Source: Bacteroidota bacterium (GTDB lineage: Bacteria > Bacteroidota > Bacteroidia > NS11-12g > UBA9320). From it: DNA of 64,000 nucleotides. Shown piece by piece: positions 17,632 through 26,595 of the stretch. How positions within the stretch are numbered: position 1 is the stretch's first letter; each line of letters opens with the position of its first letter. The stretch spans positions 17,697-81,696 of the forward strand of contig WGNA01000009.1 in the NCBI GenBank assembly GCA_016124755.1, written 5' to 3'. A model generated the notes under the pieces. That model searched no databases, was not told where the DNA came from, and worked only from the letters and a program-made list of their open reading frames with translations. A program made the translations under genes and the position numbers.

Positions 17632-17870
17632 TTACCGCTCAATCATCAACTCAAACGTCTGCTGAACTTGCCCCACTGCATTCACCTGAACTATATACAA
17701 CCCAACGGATACACCCGAAAAATTAACATTTATTTCCTGATTTAACAGGAGGTTAATGTCTTTCCGTCAACTGTTAAAATTACGATATTAAAAGGTGAAT
17801 TAAATTCCGATTTTAAAGTTAAAGGATCACTTACCGGATTCGGATAAATGGTCAAATGCAATTTCTGCAT
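17632..17870 (-). pseudogene. frameshifted relic of a type A T9SS sorting domain
   Basis: On the minus strand an ATG at 17870 opens QKLHLTIYPNPVSDPLTLKS, the start of a sorting domain. It runs to about 17762 and then hits a stop. A one-base frame change there restores SVGLYIVQVNAVGQVQQTFE, ending LMIER and TAA at 17634-17632. Together these make a normal 75-80 residue C-terminal domain with nothing in front of it, so it is the tail of a lost T9SS cargo gene. The remaining 17455-18115 gap holds one interspersed repeat copy at its middle and otherwise nothing recognisable. Confidence 0.7.
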
Positions 17871-17879
17871 TATGTCTTT

Positions 17880-17978
17880 AATTTCAACAAATGATAAAGG
17901 GCGCTTGCCAGCATTCTTTCCGACTTGATTTTTTGCTTACTTTTTTATCAAGAAAAAAGTAAGAAGATAAAAGATTGA
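17880..17978 (-). repeat. interspersed repeat, partial copy 1 with terminator-like hairpin
   Basis: About 95 bp matching the copies at 22917, 62370 and 62980. It contains AAGGGCGCTTG, CTTTCCGACTTGATTTTTTG and a hairpin at 17936-17963: arms CTTACTTTTTT and AAAAAAGTAAG around a 6-nt ATCAAG loop. The T and A runs make the hairpin terminator-like on both strands. It lies between the T9SS relic and the 3' end of mnmE. Confidence 0.75.
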
Positions 17979-18115
17979 ATCTCGCTCCCCAAACGATTTA
18001 CAATCTTGGTGTATCCGTACGGAGAAGAATTTAATTTTATATAAATAGGAACCTCATTTCAGAGGATGAATTTTCTATAGATTCGGTAAAGACCAACCGT
18101 CAAGCAAGAAGGAAA

Positions 18116-19447
18116 TTATTTACCGATACAAAAGCGGGTAAAGATCGAATCCAGCAAGTCTTCATTCGTGACTTCTCCGGAAATCAATCCGAGATAATAA
18201 AGGGCCTGACGAATGTCGAGAGCAACCAGATCTGAGGTGATTCCGGAGTCAAGTCCGTTGAGAACATCATTTAATGCATTGGCACTTTTTTCTAATGCTT
18301 CAGCATGACGAACATTGTTAACGATGGTTTGGTCACCGAATTCAAATTGAGCGGCAATGCGTTCCAGTTCCGAAATAAGCGAATCAATATTGCCGGATTT
18401 TGCCGAAATGGAAATGTGTTCAATTGATCCAGAAGTAAGATCTGCTTTGTTTGCAACAACTAACCGGTAACGGGTTTGGGGTAATTCGGAAATTGCCTGT
18501 TGCAAATCATCCGGAGTCATGAGGGCGGCGTCGTACAAATAAATCAGCAGATCGGCTTTTGCCATGGAAGCCTTTGTGCGATCCACGCCAATCTGTTCAA
18601 TGGTATCGGCGCTGTGACGCAGGCCGGCGGTATCGATTAGCCGAAACTGAATTCCATTAATAATAAGAACTTCTTCAATGGTATCCCGAGTAGTGCCTTC
18701 GATATCGGAAACGATGGCCCGCTCTTCTTTAATTAGTGCATTTAATAAAGTGGATTTGCCCGCGTTCGGTTTCCCGGCGATAACCGTATTAATGCCATTT
18801 TTAAAAACATTTCCGGCAACGAATGAAGACCGGAGTTGTTCGATTCGGGATAATAATTCATTCACCAACTTGCGCAAACCCGACCGGTCGGCAAATTCAA
18901 CGTCTTCTTCACCAAAGTCGTTTTCGAGTTCAATGAGCGCAGCAAAGTCAATGAGTTCTTGCCGAAGCTGCGATATATCCTGACTAAAACCGCCGCGCAT
19001 TTGTCGGATGGCCATTTGCAAACCGGCTTCACTTTGTGAGTGAATCATATCTGCCACCGCTTCGGCTTGAGCGAGATCTAATTTTTTATTGAGAAAAGCC
19101 CGGAGTGTAAATTCACCCGGCTCTGCTATTCGGGCTCCGTATTTAATTAATGTCTGAAGAATTCGGGAAACGATATAAGGCGAACCATGCGAAGAAATCT
19201 CAATGGAATTTTCTCCGGTGTACGAATGTGGAGCTCTGAAAACAGAAAGCATAACATCGTCGATAATGGTTTCGCCGTCTTTTACCTGACCATAATGCAA
19301 AGTGTATCCATCTGCCTTTGTCAATGATTTTGAGAAACAGGCATTCGCGATTTCAATGGCATTTTGTCCGGACATACGCACAATGGCAATGGCAGAAATT
19401 CCGGTGGGGGTAGCCGGGGCAACAATAGTTTCAGTAAGTGAACGCAT
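18116..19447 (-). CDS. mnmE: tRNA modification GTPase MnmE
   Basis: Cytoplasmic GTPase that with MnmG installs the 5-carboxymethylaminomethyl (or related) group on wobble uridine of certain tRNAs. The N-terminal folate-binding domain (about 1-118) begins ETIVAPATPTGISAIAIVRM. The helical part encloses a Ras-like G domain with G1 GKPNAGKST (about 222-230), the GTTRD G2 loop, DTAG and NKAD. The protein ends in the invariant FCIGK, whose Cys is catalytic. At 443 aa it is slightly shorter than the usual 450-460 but complete. The start ATG at 19447 is preceded by TACCTTCG (complement of 19461-19468), one mismatch from the -7 promoter consensus. Confidence 0.96.
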   Translation of the reverse strand: MRSLTETIVAPATPTGISAIAIVRMSGQNAIEIANACFSKSLTKADGYTLHYGQVKDGETIIDDVMLSVFRAPHSYTGENSIEISSHGSPYIVSRILQTLIKYGARIAEPGEFTLRAFLNKKLDLAQAEAVADMIHSQSEAGLQMAIRQMRGGFSQDISQLRQELIDFAALIELENDFGEEDVEFADRSGLRKLVNELLSRIEQLRSSFVAGNVFKNGINTVIAGKPNAGKSTLLNALIKEERAIVSDIEGTTRDTIEEVLIINGIQFRLIDTAGLRHSADTIEQIGVDRTKASMAKADLLIYLYDAALMTPDDLQQAISELPQTRYRLVVANKADLTSGSIEHISISAKSGNIDSLISELERIAAQFEFGDQTIVNNVRHAEALEKSANALNDVLNGLDSGITSDLVALDIRQALYYLGLISGEVTNEDLLDSIFTRFCIGK

Positions 19448-19589
19448 CCGATTTGTGGTGCGAAGGTAGGGGGAAATGGTCTTGAATAATTAATGGAATA
19501 AGGAGGAATTTTTTTCCGTTAAAATTTGATCGGATTTTGTTTACATCGAAACATTCCTATAAATTACCGGCCGAACCATTTAATAAATA

Positions 19590-21092
19590 ATGAAAAAATT
19601 ATTATTAATATTTTTTGGGTTAATTCCCATTGCCCTTTTTTCTCAGGTTGATTTGAATCTGAAGGGTGTAGTTAACAAAAAAATTAACGGCGCGATCAGG
19701 GAAGGAGATAGCGTAGAACTCAGATCCTTGATAACAGATGAATATTTTAATATATCAGCCATATTAATTCACCAGGAGAAAACGGTTATGGTTGATTACA
19801 AACAGCTTGATCGTGTTGATTTTAGGACGGAGAACATTGATGAATTCTGGAAAGTTGAATGTTTGCATAAGTCGATTTACGAATATGCCTTAAAGAAAGG
19901 AATGCAATACGAACTCCGGAAGGAATTGATTGAGGAGTCACTTCAATATTTGTCATATGCAGAAAATAACGATTTGTTTTATCACGACAGTTATTTGGAA
20001 ACATATCTGTTTTCACTTGCATATAAAATTTGCCCGGATCGACTTTTGGATGGCAGATCCGGAGTTTTGGGAGTTCGAATTTTAAAAGATTTAAATCCTG
20101 ATTTATTTATTCTTCCGAATGGAACCATGTGTATCGGCACCGGTTTGCTGGCTACCTTGCAATCGGAGGAAGAATTGATGGCGATTATGGCCAGTGAAAT
20201 TTCCCATTATCTTTTTGACCATTATTTAGTAAATATAAATAAGGCCGCAACCAGACAGAAGAGAGCTGAATTCTGGGCTGCTTTTGCCACCGGTGTGGCG
20301 GCGGCCACGGATATATATCTTGCTTCAGAAAATCGGTATTACACACCAGGAGGCTTAACAATGGGGATAGGGATTCTGGCATTTTCGCTTGCAGAATCAG
20401 TGAATGACAGATTTGGCGGGCCTTATACCTACGAGCAGATTTTTGAAGCTGATCGAAGTGCTGTTACATTGATGGATTTTATTAAATCCGATTCTAAAGC
20501 TCTATCTTCGGCTCTAAAGCGTATCCGGAATTACCACAGTTTAAACGGCAATTATTATCAACTAATGTCCAATATAAATCGGCCGGGATTTGATGAGAGA
20601 ATTTCTGCGCTTTTGGGTGGAGCGGAATTTAATAATTCCCATTATGATGTTAAGTTTTCGTCTGTTATTTCCTTTAATGCAATTCTTGAATTTAATAACA
20701 ATCATTATTTAAGCTGTCAGAATTTGTTGGATAGAAATATGGCCGTCGGAGTGGCAACGGAAGAGGATTATATATTAAATGCTATGCTTTTAATGAGAAA
20801 AACAAACACGGAAGCAACCAATACCCGGGCACTGCAATACATCGAAACTGCTGAGAAGTTGAATATCACTCCAAACATAAATCTCCAAAAGCAAAAGGCA
20901 TTGGTATTAATTCGTTTGAATAAAAAGGAGGAAGCCCGGAAGTCGCTGGAGGAATATAAGAAATTGCTTTTACAGGAAAATTCTAAAATAACCGGGATTG
21001 ATAATCCGGGTCCACTATCTTTTGGTAGTTCTTATATTCGGCAGGAGTTTGAATGGACGCAAAAGATGCTGTTGAAGATTGATAAGTTGTAA
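19590..21092 (+). CDS. secreted M48-like protein with an altered zinc motif (probable pseudo-peptidase)
   Basis: 500-aa exported protein (signal peptide MKKLLLIFFGLIPIALFSQ). The core resembles M48 metallopeptidases of the YfgC/LoiP type: PNGTMCIGTGLLATLQSEEE before the zinc helix, hydrophobic segments, then FEADRSA (Glu 286, Asp 288), the expected third-ligand motif, and a C-terminal TPR-like helical region. The zinc helix reads ASEISHYLFDHY, so HExxH has become SExxH (Ser 202 in place of the first His; Glu 203 and His 206 kept). Zinc binding and proteolysis are therefore doubtful. It may act as a chaperone or be inactive. It stands alone between mnmE and the TlpA-like gene. Confidence 0.7.
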   Translation: MKKLLLIFFGLIPIALFSQVDLNLKGVVNKKINGAIREGDSVELRSLITDEYFNISAILIHQEKTVMVDYKQLDRVDFRTENIDEFWKVECLHKSIYEYALKKGMQYELRKELIEESLQYLSYAENNDLFYHDSYLETYLFSLAYKICPDRLLDGRSGVLGVRILKDLNPDLFILPNGTMCIGTGLLATLQSEEELMAIMASEISHYLFDHYLVNINKAATRQKRAEFWAAFATGVAAATDIYLASENRYYTPGGLTMGIGILAFSLAESVNDRFGGPYTYEQIFEADRSAVTLMDFIKSDSKALSSALKRIRNYHSLNGNYYQLMSNINRPGFDERISALLGGAEFNNSHYDVKFSSVISFNAILEFNNNHYLSCQNLLDRNMAVGVATEEDYILNAMLLMRKTNTEATNTRALQYIETAEKLNITPNINLQKQKALVLIRLNKKEEARKSLEEYKKLLLQENSKITGIDNPGPLSFGSSYIRQEFEWTQKMLLKIDKL

Positions 21093-21209
21093 GGAAAATC
21101 CTGATTAGCAACTGTATTCGTTTTTTTCTGATCGTTCTTCACAATGAATAGTTCAAAACAAAGTTGAATGGGGTATATGTAAAAAGGTAAATAATTATTA
21201 TCATTTCTC

Positions 21210-22097
21210 ATGAGATATTATGTACTTCTGAGTTTGCTGCTTTCGGCTGTTCAATCCCATTCCACCACTTCTGTTATTTATGGGACTGTGAATATTCCGG
21301 GTGTAAAAACGGTAACCATCCGGTCGAATACAACTCTTTATGGTGAAATGCATAACCTTCCGAACGATCTACAAATTCAGTTATCAGATGAGGGAACTTA
21401 TTCATTTGAAGTAGAAACCACAGAACCTTTTATTTTTAGCATGAAGGCCGATGACCAGTGGCAGTTTGTGAATAAATACGTTGGTCCGGGAGATTCACTT
21501 AGAATTGATATAGCTGAAAATCGGCTCAATTTTGATGGAGGTGACAGTCGGCATAATGTATTTCTGTTTGCATGGGAAAACCGTTTCTTTCTGGATCAAC
21601 CGATGCGGAATGAATATAATTCGAGTTGGTCGCTGATGGAACCTTCACAATTCCTTACTTTTTGGAGTGAAAGACGGCATTTGCAAAAATCATTTATGGA
21701 TTCATTTTTTAATGATACTCCCGCCACACAAAAGTTTAAGGAATATTTTCAATTCGAAGTTGATTATGATTATGGGGTGTCTTTATTGTTTTACTTCTGG
21801 AAAGGAAAATCGTCGAAGAAAGCTATTGACATGCCCGAATTTATGAAAGCCATCGATGAAATAGAGTTTAATAATTCAAAAGCTGTATATCATGGTCGTT
21901 ACCAACAATTCCTGAGTGAACTGCCCAATATGTTGCATTTGGTTGCACGTGAAAAGATGGATTCCTCATTGCCTCGTGAAGAAGACTTACCCTTGTATAA
22001 GTTTTCATTTGCGTGTTACGTAATTGATAAAAATTTAACGGGGCTTCCTGCTCAATTAGCCACTGCCCTTGCTTTAAAAAGCAATTACGTTTATTAG
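21210..22097 (+). CDS. N-terminal part of a TlpA-like protein, separated by a frameshift
   Basis: 295-aa exported protein (signal peptide MRYYVLLSLLLSAVQSHS). A beta-rich segment (about 20-110, with YVGPGDSLRIDIAENRLNFDG) is followed by a helical region, the layout of the N-terminal half of Bacteroidota TlpA-family disulfide reductases. The frame stops at TAG (22095-22097), while the thioredoxin half starts at once in another frame. An extra A in the A5 run at 22076-22080 would join the two as ALKKQLRLLDMAKGRG. The two were thus probably one gene of about 485 codons. The break may be a true mutation, slippage-based phase variation, or an assembly error. Confidence 0.7.
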   Translation: MRYYVLLSLLLSAVQSHSTTSVIYGTVNIPGVKTVTIRSNTTLYGEMHNLPNDLQIQLSDEGTYSFEVETTEPFIFSMKADDQWQFVNKYVGPGDSLRIDIAENRLNFDGGDSRHNVFLFAWENRFFLDQPMRNEYNSSWSLMEPSQFLTFWSERRHLQKSFMDSFFNDTPATQKFKEYFQFEVDYDYGVSLLFYFWKGKSSKKAIDMPEFMKAIDEIEFNNSKAVYHGRYQQFLSELPNMLHLVAREKMDSSLPREEDLPLYKFSFACYVIDKNLTGLPAQLATALALKSNYVY

Positions 22098-22099
22098 AT

Positions 22100-22657
22100 A
22101 TGGCTAAAGGCAGAGGAAATTATGATTCCGTTCTAAACAGTCGGTATCCGGTTTTGTTTGATAGTCTTTCTCGTCGGATAACAGATCCGGATTTACACAG
22201 AATGATGCTTTCCTTGTTGGTAAAATTGAAATCTGAACCACTCGCTGCACCGGACTTTTCCCTTATGTCAATTACCGGAGAAGAAGTGAGTTTACACGAT
22301 TTCCTTGGCAAAATTGTGTATCTGTATTTCTGGTCAACTACTTGCGCTCCCTGTGTTAAGGAGTTCCCGTTTGCGGCAGAACTTCAAAGCAAATTTGCAA
22401 AAGAAGACGTGATATTTCTTTATGTGGCGCTTGAGTCTGACCGCGAAAAGGTTAAAAAATTCGTGGAGTACATCGGAGGACATGGAATTTATTTAATAGC
22501 ACCTAAAGGTTTTGTATCTGACGTAGCCAAAGATTATGGAGTGAATTCAATACCCAGATATTATGTAATTGATCGTGACGGTAAAATTATTTCTTCTGAT
22601 GCACCGAGACCCAGTTTGCATCCAGAGGAAATTATTGAAAATGCACTACGGAATTGA
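22100..22657 (+). CDS. thioredoxin-like (TlpA/AhpC-type) domain, C-terminal part of the split gene
   Basis: 185 aa without its own signal peptide. Residues about 50-180 form a TlpA-type thioredoxin fold: APDFSLMSITGEEVSLHDF, the redox motif in FWSTTCAPCVKEFP (CxxC is CAPC), and the cis-Pro loop NSIPRYYVIDRDGKI. Such domains reduce periplasmic disulfides. Without the upstream half it would lack an export signal, which supports the view that the two parts belong together. The open frame extends upstream of the ATG at 22100 through LRLLD into the homopolymer at 22076-22080. Confidence 0.75.
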   Translation: MAKGRGNYDSVLNSRYPVLFDSLSRRITDPDLHRMMLSLLVKLKSEPLAAPDFSLMSITGEEVSLHDFLGKIVYLYFWSTTCAPCVKEFPFAAELQSKFAKEDVIFLYVALESDREKVKKFVEYIGGHGIYLIAPKGFVSDVAKDYGVNSIPRYYVIDRDGKIISSDAPRPSLHPEEIIENALRN

Positions 22658-22916
22658 ATTGGGAAATAAAGCAAGCCTGCAAAACATCGCAAAAAAGGTC
22701 GTCGGGTTGTACCCCACGTCAGGCGCGGAGGGGGACAAGGCATATTCGTAATGAGAATGATTGCCAGCTAACCGCGGATGACTTCAAAGCGAATATGCTA
22801 GCGCCAATACTGTACTCCTCTGCTAAAGCTATGTTTGAAGGGTAGTAACGAATTTAACCAAAAATGATTCTCCGTTTGGATACACCAACTTTTGCTCAGA
22901 GCATGATCAAGTTAAA
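22658..22916. other. gene-free segment with a 9-bp perfect inverted repeat
   Basis: No credible gene. The piece 22700-22740 is noticeably more GC-rich than its surroundings. A perfect inverted repeat pairs GCATATTCG (22740-22748) with CGAATATGC (22790-22798) across 41 nt. The short frames here do not resemble proteins. It may be the scar of a mobile or repeat element, but I cannot name it. Confidence 0.4.
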
Positions 22917-23125
22917 TCAGGCGAAGCGGAGAATGATGTTTGAGTAGGAACGCGTGGGTGGGCCGTCGGAGAGGCGGGATAGTGTCATTTGGTAGAAAAT
23001 CGGGAAAGTGCCTGACACTTCTTTCCCAGATTTTCAACAAATGAGAAAGGGCGCTTGGGTAGCTTTCTTTCCGACTTGATTTTTTGCTTACTTTTTTATC
23101 AAGAAAAAAATAAGAAGAAAAGAAT
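22917..23125 (-). repeat. interspersed repeat, full copy 2 (about 210 bp)
   Basis: Full-length copy of the family seen again, inverted, at 62980-63200. Landmarks along the plus strand are GGCGAAGCGGA, AGGAACGCGTGGGTGGGCCG, TCATTTGGTAGAAAATC, AAATGAGAAAGGGCGCTTGG, CTTTCCGACTTGATTTTTTG and the hairpin CTTACTTTTTT/AAAAAAATAAG at 23087-23114. An open frame crossing it (complement 22912-23208) is a by-product of the repeat. The rest of the gap to 23340 shows nothing recognisable. Confidence 0.8.
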
Positions 23126-23339
23126 TTATGTATCACACTTCTGCAACTAAACCAATTATTAATCTTAATGTATGAATACGGTGAACCATTTAACCAAATG
23201 TATAACACAACAATTGTTCAATGGCATTTATGTGAGGCCTTCTACATTTTCGGAGGGATTAATCTTTGAGTCAGAATATGTAGCTTATTATTACCGCCGG
23301 ATTGTACTTGTCTAAAGCATAGTAATTACCGCCGTACTA

Positions 23340-25193
23340 TTAATGCAGAATATAAATAATGCCGGATTTTTGGTTTTGCTCACCCTGAATAACCCATTCC
23401 ATATTATACATTAAATAATCTCCGAATACCGGAATTAGATTGTCCGGAACCTCAAAATGAACATCATCCGATTCGAAAATTATATTTCCAAGTCTGTTAT
23501 ACAATCTGAAACTGAATTTGTCGAATTCACAATATTGTGTGGTCAATCTGATTAAATCATTTCGACCATCGTAATTATTGGAAACAGCATTCATTATATA
23601 CAACTTGCAATCACAGTTCTTACAACCGATAAATTGTGTTGAATGTGTTTCGCCACATGTGTTCTTGTGAATTATTTCAACCGCTGTATCGGAACATTGA
23701 ACAGGGAAATTAATCAGCTCCGAATTTCGGGTAATGAATACTTCAGCGTTTTCTTCAGGTATCAGATACAATTCCGTTTCCGGACAAACAATGGTGTCGT
23801 CAAACCGCAAAGGACGGGGAGGTGCCGTAATTTTAATATTTTTTGAAAATGTTTGTCCTGCTGTTTTCGGATAAGTTAGAGTGATGGTATAATCACCGGC
23901 CGAACTATATTTATGATAAACAAGATTTCCGGAATTTGCACTTAAAGTATCGGTATTTCCATCACCGTAATTAATCATAAAATCATAATCCGGACCTTGA
24001 ACCACAATTCTTGCGGTGTCTTTTAAACACGTTGAATTTACTTCCAGATCAAGGGGATAAGGTAATAGTTGATTTGGTAAGCCGAGTTTTAATCCGGACC
24101 AGTTGTTAACTCCCATAAAAATTGCCGTATCGTTATATCCACACTCCGTTCCGGGTTGGTTTGGGTGTTCTATGGATGCTAAATACCTGTGTCTGTATCG
24201 AGAGAAATAGATCTTTCCGTTTGGAGCCAGACGTAAATCTCCACCACTAATTCCCCCGTATCCTCTGCCAACTTCAACTCTGGATGATTGAATTTCTTTT
24301 TCTGGCCAACGGCTTACATCAAATTGGTATACCGTCCCCGGATGTGGCTCTTCAGCTACGTACACAAATTTTCCATTTGGCGAAAATTCAAGACCGTGTA
24401 ATCCATTATTCGAGAAAGTCTGATTATCCATTCTGATGATCTGAAGTCCGCTTATTACACCGGTTGAGTTGTTAAAATTCATTAGCATAAATGCCAACGG
24501 CAATCGGTTGGTAGAAAGAATATGTGCTGCCAGTTTTCCGGTTACGGGGTTATATGCAATGCTACCTTCAGCACCTCTGAGAGAATTGAATATTGAGTCG
24601 CCAATCTTGCTAATAACGGGTTGTTCACTCAAGCCATTTTCGGTTAACAAATACGATAAAAATGTGTCTTTCCCGGTGTGGGTTACAATCCAGATATCTC
24701 TGCCGTTTGAGTGTTGTATTGGTTCGAGCATTTCGCAACAAAAGCTCAATAATTTTTTTTTTGATTCTTTAATTACGTCTCCTCTTCCGTAATCCAGAGA
24801 CATATCAATTTCGTATGCAGTAAGTCCGTTTTTACCGCCGTCATTATCAGTTGTCAGGAGCATGTATTTTCCGGTAGACCCCGGCTTTTTTACCGCGAGA
24901 ACACCAAAACTTTCTGAACTTCCCGCGAGCGTTACACCATTCGGCATCAGTTTATGATTCTTATTGTAAACCAGTACACCATTGCTGTAAAACAATAGTT
25001 TACCGGAAGAATCACACATACTCGTACATCCGCTTTGTGCAATCATGTTATCGTCGTGCAATACAATCACAGAATCCGGATTGTTGAAATCCAATCCGCT
25101 CTTTTCTCCCATATACCAAATATTAGAAGTCTTTTGAGCCAATACAGCGCAACACGTTGCATACATCAATAAGCTAAGAATACAGAGTTTCAT
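23340..25193 (-). CDS. T9SS type B cargo with beta-propeller and PKD-like domain
   Basis: 617-aa secreted protein starting at the ATG at 25193 (signal peptide MKLCILSLLMYATCCAVLAQ). A TTG five codons upstream is less likely. The first about 370 residues look like a propeller of the kind opening many Bacteroidota gliding-type proteins (IWYMGEKSGLDFN, LHGLEFSPNGKFVYVAEE, LRLAPNGKIYFSRY). A PKD-like segment follows at about 405-460 (YGDGNTDTLSANSGNLVYHK, then YSSAGDYTITLTYP). The C-terminal about 90 residues are a type B (gliding-motility-associated, CHU_C-like) sorting domain: NAVSNNYDGRNDLIRL, FSFRLYNRLGNIIFES, GIIYILH. Probably a surface or released protein of unknown function. Confidence 0.82.
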   Translation of the reverse strand: MKLCILSLLMYATCCAVLAQKTSNIWYMGEKSGLDFNNPDSVIVLHDDNMIAQSGCTSMCDSSGKLLFYSNGVLVYNKNHKLMPNGVTLAGSSESFGVLAVKKPGSTGKYMLLTTDNDGGKNGLTAYEIDMSLDYGRGDVIKESKKKLLSFCCEMLEPIQHSNGRDIWIVTHTGKDTFLSYLLTENGLSEQPVISKIGDSIFNSLRGAEGSIAYNPVTGKLAAHILSTNRLPLAFMLMNFNNSTGVISGLQIIRMDNQTFSNNGLHGLEFSPNGKFVYVAEEPHPGTVYQFDVSRWPEKEIQSSRVEVGRGYGGISGGDLRLAPNGKIYFSRYRHRYLASIEHPNQPGTECGYNDTAIFMGVNNWSGLKLGLPNQLLPYPLDLEVNSTCLKDTARIVVQGPDYDFMINYGDGNTDTLSANSGNLVYHKYSSAGDYTITLTYPKTAGQTFSKNIKITAPPRPLRFDDTIVCPETELYLIPEENAEVFITRNSELINFPVQCSDTAVEIIHKNTCGETHSTQFIGCKNCDCKLYIMNAVSNNYDGRNDLIRLTTQYCEFDKFSFRLYNRLGNIIFESDDVHFEVPDNLIPVFGDYLMYNMEWVIQGEQNQKSGIIYILH

Positions 25194-25326
25194 ATTTAAT
25201 TGATTCAATCAAACAGGTAAAGGCTGCATGCTTTTTTTGAAGGTTGAATAATCTTCGAATCGGATTTACTTCAAGGTAAAAACATCACTAGCAATATCGA
25301 TGAAAAAAGAAGGTTTTGAATGAGAA

Positions 25327-25968
25327 TTATTTAATACTAAAAGATTCCAAGTCCCAAACATTTCCATCCCAATCGGTATACTTCACCATACCAACACCTT
25401 TAACAAAATATGCAGTCCTTAAATACTCATTCCGATTAATTTGGGCGGGGTAAACTAACCTCAAAACATTTTTAAATGTGTCAGAATTAACTATAAAAGA
25501 ATCTAAAATAGAAATTTGACCGTTCTCTCCATTAAATGCATCACATATACTATCTGTATATGAAAATCTATATACACTACTTCCATTGTCATTTGAATAT
25601 ATCACATCAGCAAACCCAGATAAACTCGTTTCCGAATTTACGCTCCAATTACCACGAGTGCTGGTCTTTATGATGTTGTTTGCCGCTTGCAGACAAATTT
25701 CCTTGCTTACATCAGGATTTTTCCCTACTTGCCTAATAGATGAAATTACCTTAAATGTGTCAAGTACACCAGTATGTGACTTATAAATCCAAAAAGAACC
25801 GGATTCGAAAAAAAATCTTTCAAGCAAATCACTTTGCAGAAATCTTGTTGTAGATTCTGAGCAACTAGGATCAATTTTCTTCGAAGTACAGTCATCACAA
25901 TCCTGGCATGAACTGAAGCTTAAACAAACTAAAGTTCCAATTGCAACAAAAAGATTTTTGTTAATCAT
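25327..25968 (-). CDS. putative lipoprotein, unknown function
   Basis: 213 aa, ATG at 25968. The signal peptide ends in LSFSSC (lipobox Cys about residue 21), followed by a Cys-rich mature start (QDCDDCTSKK). The rest is a mixed alpha/beta domain with no motif I recognise; SGSFWIYKSHTGVLDTFKV and YFVKGVGMVKYTDWDGNVWD are typical of small Bacteroidota lipoproteins read as 'hypothetical'. It sits alone between two T9SS type B proteins, both on the same strand. Confidence 0.7.
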   Translation of the reverse strand: MINKNLFVAIGTLVCLSFSSCQDCDDCTSKKIDPSCSESTTRFLQSDLLERFFFESGSFWIYKSHTGVLDTFKVISSIRQVGKNPDVSKEICLQAANNIIKTSTRGNWSVNSETSLSGFADVIYSNDNGSSVYRFSYTDSICDAFNGENGQISILDSFIVNSDTFKNVLRLVYPAQINRNEYLRTAYFVKGVGMVKYTDWDGNVWDLESFSIK

Positions 25969-26092
25969 TAACCTAGCACCAATTTAAACCGAAAATGATA
26001 TGAAACAATTAATTCTCAATAGAAGCTGTACTGAGCATTACTACAGACTTTTTTGTAAGGCATAGGATTCCAACACTTATGTAATTCTTCTT

Positions 26093-26578
26093 CTAATTAT
26101 TATTTCGAAAAACATTTACCACACCTTTTTCATTCATGTAAATTCCTCGTTTGTCCCTGCAAGATACCTCATAATAATATGGACCTTCTGGTGCTGGCTT
26201 GCCATTACTAGTTCCATCCCAAACAAATTTTAATTGTTCTTTTCGGGTGCTGGTAATTCCTTCGGTTTTATGAATTAATGTGCCTGATTTATCGTAAATA
26301 AATACGGAAAGTAAAGAGGAATCCGGTGAAGAAAAGCAGAGAAATAATGAATCATTTTTACCATCACCATTGGGTGTAATAACATTATAAAAATTATTAT
26401 TACATATTAAAAAAGTATCATCTGAGATCGAATTGGTGTCTGGATGAAGAAGATAATCTTCAAGACTAACCAAAGCTGGACTCATATTGATGCACTTTTT
26501 GGTTTTTGTATAACTAAAACCATGACAATGAGTCGCAATTGTAAGCAATACGAAAATGGAGATTCTATGATTTTTCAT
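26093..26578 (-). CDS. short exported protein consisting mainly of a type B T9SS sorting domain
   Basis: 161 aa when started at the ATG at 26578, which gives the signal peptide MKNHRISIFVLLTIATHCHG. An ATG at 26599 would overlap the LOG gene's stop (ATGA) and add 7 residues, so coupling is possible. After about 55 unremarkable residues comes a gliding-motility-associated C-terminal domain: FYNVITPNGDGKNDSLFLCF, VFIYDKSGTLI, FVWDGTSNGKPAPEGPYYYE. There is almost no passenger, so it may be a minimal surface protein or what is left of a larger cargo. Confidence 0.75.
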   Translation of the reverse strand: MKNHRISIFVLLTIATHCHGFSYTKTKKCINMSPALVSLEDYLLHPDTNSISDDTFLICNNNFYNVITPNGDGKNDSLFLCFSSPDSSLLSVFIYDKSGTLIHKTEGITSTRKEQLKFVWDGTSNGKPAPEGPYYYEVSCRDKRGIYMNEKGVVNVFRNNN

Positions 26579-26595
26579 AGAAGAACAAAATAAAA

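Noticed and set aside
22912..23208. Minus-strand open frame of 98 codons
   Set aside because: It is the translation of the interspersed repeat, with no start signal or family.
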